Shown one piece after another: positions 5,927 through 7,438 of a stretch of DNA of 7,438 nt (its first letter is position 1; each line of letters starts with the position of its first letter). A model generated the notes under the pieces. That model was given only the letters and a program-made list of their open reading frames with translations. It was not told the DNA's origin and ran no database searches. The DNA comes from Acidobacteriota bacterium (lineage in GTDB: Bacteria > Acidobacteriota > Blastocatellia > Pyrinomonadales > Pyrinomonadaceae): contig QHXL01000140.1 of NCBI GenBank assembly GCA_003222935.1, positions 1-7,438 of the forward strand. Direction: 5' to 3'. The position numbers and the translations under genes were made by a program.

Positions 5927-7267
5927 ATGCCTTACCAAATCTTGCGGATGTTGTCGTCAATGCTATTGGTCGTGTTCGTTGCGGCAATGGTTTCGGCACA
6001 GACACGACCGCGACCTCGACCGCGTCCAACTCCTACTCCTGAGATAACCGACGAGAAACCTGGCGAACCTAAAGATATTGAGACTCTAAAAACCGATACC
6101 AACCTCGTCACTGTGCCTGTTATCGCAACCGACCGCAGCGGGCTATATATTGCCAACCTGACAAAGGACGACTTCACGATCCGCGAGGATGGCGTGCAAC
6201 AGGAGATTGCCTTCTTCGCTCAAACTTCAGCGCCTTTCCACGTTGTGCTCATGCTTGATACGAGCGCGAGCACGCAGGACAAACTCGCCGTAATTCAACA
6301 GGCAGCATTTGCGTTTGTGCAGCAGTTACAAGCAAACGATCGAGTGAAGGTAGTGTCGTTCGATGATGAAGTGCGCGACTTGAACGACTTCACAAACGAC
6401 CGTGCGATGTTAAAGGCGGCAATCAATAAGACGCGATCGGGCAGCGGGACCAAGCTGTACGACGCAGTCGCCCTCTCTCTAAATTCACTTCGCCAGATTC
6501 AGGGGCGAAAGGCAATCGTGGTCTTTACCGATGGTGTTGATTGGCATAGTTCTGATGCGACCTTTGATGGGACGATTCGATGGCTCGACGAGGAAGGTGT
6601 GATTGTCTACCCGATTCGTTACGACACTCGCGCGGCGACTGAGCGAATCGCGAGAGAACAAAGTGAAAGCAGTTCACCGGTGCTCCCAACGAGCGATGTG
6701 TTATTTCCAGGCAGTTCCGGAAGAACTGCACCTGGAACCACGCCACCCACGTTCCCCAGTGATGATCCCATACCAACTACAGGCTCTTCATCGAAGAACG
6801 GTCCTCTTGGGTTTCCGTCGGCGCAGGAGATTCTTCGTCGTCGCCGCGAACAAGAGCGCGATCGCGATACGGGCCGCTCTCCTTCCCAGGATGGCCTGCC
6901 CGGCACCAATAACCCACCAGTTAAGTCTGGACCGGGATTACCTCCGAATGTTGGGACCGTTACACGCGCTCCTCGCCCTTCTGATTCGATAACTGCGACT
7001 CTTGACCTCGCGTACTCAACCGCCGACGCTTATCTCTCACGAATTGCCGAAAAGTCGGGTGGGAAACTCCTGCGCGCCGACACTTTGGTTTCACTGCCTG
7101 ACGCATTTGCGAAGATTGCTGCCGAGCTGAGAACTCAGTATTCACTTGGCTATTACCCGACCAGGAAAGAACGCGACGATCATTATCGAAAGATAAAGGT
7201 TGCAACTACTCGAAGCGATGTTGTGATTCGTGCCCGGCCGGGTTATCTCGCGTCGAATGCCAATTAA
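5927..7267 (+). CDS. Secreted von Willebrand factor A-domain protein (acidobacterial VWFA-related family)
   Basis: A 446-residue protein with an N-terminal signal peptide: basic and polar start, hydrophobic core (about 8-22), likely cut after VSA (22-24). It is therefore probably exported to the periplasm or surface. An Arg-Pro/Thr-Pro stretch follows (27-38), then an N-terminal beta domain with the family's DDFTIREDGVQQEI segment (81-94). The VWA domain starts near 104 and has an intact metal-ion-dependent adhesion site: DTSAS (D111, S113, S115), T175 in GSGTK and D202 in FTDGVD. The VWA fold is interrupted by a Pro/Ser/Gly-rich, probably disordered insert (about 237-350) containing a charged RRRREQERDRD patch. 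The ending includes AYLSRIAEKSGGKLL and QYSLGYYP, typical of this family. VWA domains usually bind protein ligands through the metal site; the ligand and role are unknown. The gene is divergent from the hem unit and shows no functional link with it. Confidence 0.9.
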   Translation: MPYQILRMLSSMLLVVFVAAMVSAQTRPRPRPRPTPTPEITDEKPGEPKDIETLKTDTNLVTVPVIATDRSGLYIANLTKDDFTIREDGVQQEIAFFAQTSAPFHVVLMLDTSASTQDKLAVIQQAAFAFVQQLQANDRVKVVSFDDEVRDLNDFTNDRAMLKAAINKTRSGSGTKLYDAVALSLNSLRQIQGRKAIVVFTDGVDWHSSDATFDGTIRWLDEEGVIVYPIRYDTRAATERIAREQSESSSPVLPTSDVLFPGSSGRTAPGTTPPTFPSDDPIPTTGSSSKNGPLGFPSAQEILRRRREQERDRDTGRSPSQDGLPGTNNPPVKSGPGLPPNVGTVTRAPRPSDSITATLDLAYSTADAYLSRIAEKSGGKLLRADTLVSLPDAFAKIAAELRTQYSLGYYPTRKERDDHYRKIKVATTRSDVVIRARPGYLASNAN

Positions 7268-7357
7268 ATGTCGCGGCTCTCGTCCTTTGCCCTCGTGTTC
7301 CCGACCGTGCTAGTTTGATTCCGCTCTACAGAACACTCCAAATAGCAAGTTAAAGTT
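7268..7357 (+). other. Intergenic gap between the VWA gene and the HD-domain gene
   Basis: Ninety bases with no clear stem-loop terminator. A TTGATT hexamer (7315-7320, four of six matches to TTGACA) could be a -35 box, but no good -10 hexamer follows at the right distance, so the HD gene may be transcribed from the VWA gene or from a promoter not recognisable by eye. Confidence 0.4.
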
Positions 7358-7438
7358 ATGCCTGATCGATCAGAAGCCTGGGAACTTCTCTGCGAGTACA
7401 CAAAAGGCGACAGTCTACGCAAACATGCAATCGCCGTT
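7358..7438 (+). CDS. Probable HD-domain phosphohydrolase, N-terminal fragment (continues beyond window)
   Basis: From ATG 7358 the frame is open for 27 codons to the right edge. The peptide begins MPDRSEAWELLCEYTKGDSL and continues with RKHAIAV. The pattern 'AWELLxEYTxxDSLRKHAxAV' is the typical start of a family of small bacterial HD-domain hydrolases, where the His (H23 here) is the first metal ligand and the HD pair follows some 25-35 residues later, outside this window. The reaction and substrate are not known from the fragment. No strong Shine-Dalgarno sequence is visible before the ATG. The call rests on this short but distinctive N-terminus. Confidence 0.7.
   Translation, partial: MPDRSEAWELLCEYTKGDSLRKHAIAV

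Noticed and set aside
5932..6177. 81-codon minus-strand frame with a Gly-Arg repeat, opposite the VWA gene start
   Set aside because: The repeat is merely the complement of the Arg-Pro codons in the VWA gene, and there is no start signal.

Overview
The window looks like a chromosomal segment of an Acidobacteriota bacterium, possibly of the Blastocatellia/Pyrinomonadales kind. The main clue is the plus-strand gene at 5927-7267, whose product has the layout of the acidobacterial 'VWFA-related' secreted protein family. A HemX/CcsA-like gene joined to hemA, moderate GC content by eye, and a dense row of overlapping minus-strand genes also fit. The assignment comes from protein resemblance and is an inference.

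Left and centre (1-5630, minus strand): one compact transcription unit read right to left. It starts with an eight-helix CcsA/HemX-type membrane domain that continues, with no stop codon, into glutamyl-tRNA reductase (HemA). Next come hydroxymethylbilane synthase (HemC) and uroporphyrinogen-III synthase (HemD), each joined to the previous gene by a 4-base ATGA overlap. These supply the first committed step and two later steps of the C5 pathway from Glu-tRNA to uroporphyrinogen III. HemL and HemB, which are also needed, are not in the window. After HemD come a sigma-54-dependent response regulator with an eroded receiver domain and, overlapping its end by 11 bases, the first 151 codons of an alkaline-phosphatase-superfamily metalloenzyme that runs off the left edge.

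Divergent intergenic region (5631-5926): 296 bases holding a plausible promoter for the hem unit, an 8-bp inverted repeat that overlaps its -35 box, a 92-bp two-armed inverted repeat (27-bp arms, 25 of 27 paired) resembling a REP/BIME-type element, and a ribosome binding site with a weak candidate promoter for the plus-strand gene.

Right (5927-7438, plus strand): a secreted von Willebrand A-domain protein with an intact MIDAS motif and a long disordered insert. After a 90-base gap comes the first 27 codons of a probable HD-domain phosphohydrolase that runs off the right edge.

Most of the window is housekeeping tetrapyrrole synthesis. The parts most worth a second look are the HemX-HemA read-through, the inverted-repeat element, and the sigma-54 regulator with a degenerate phosphorylation site inside a heme operon. 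I see no defence system, CRISPR array, insertion sequence, tRNA or rRNA.
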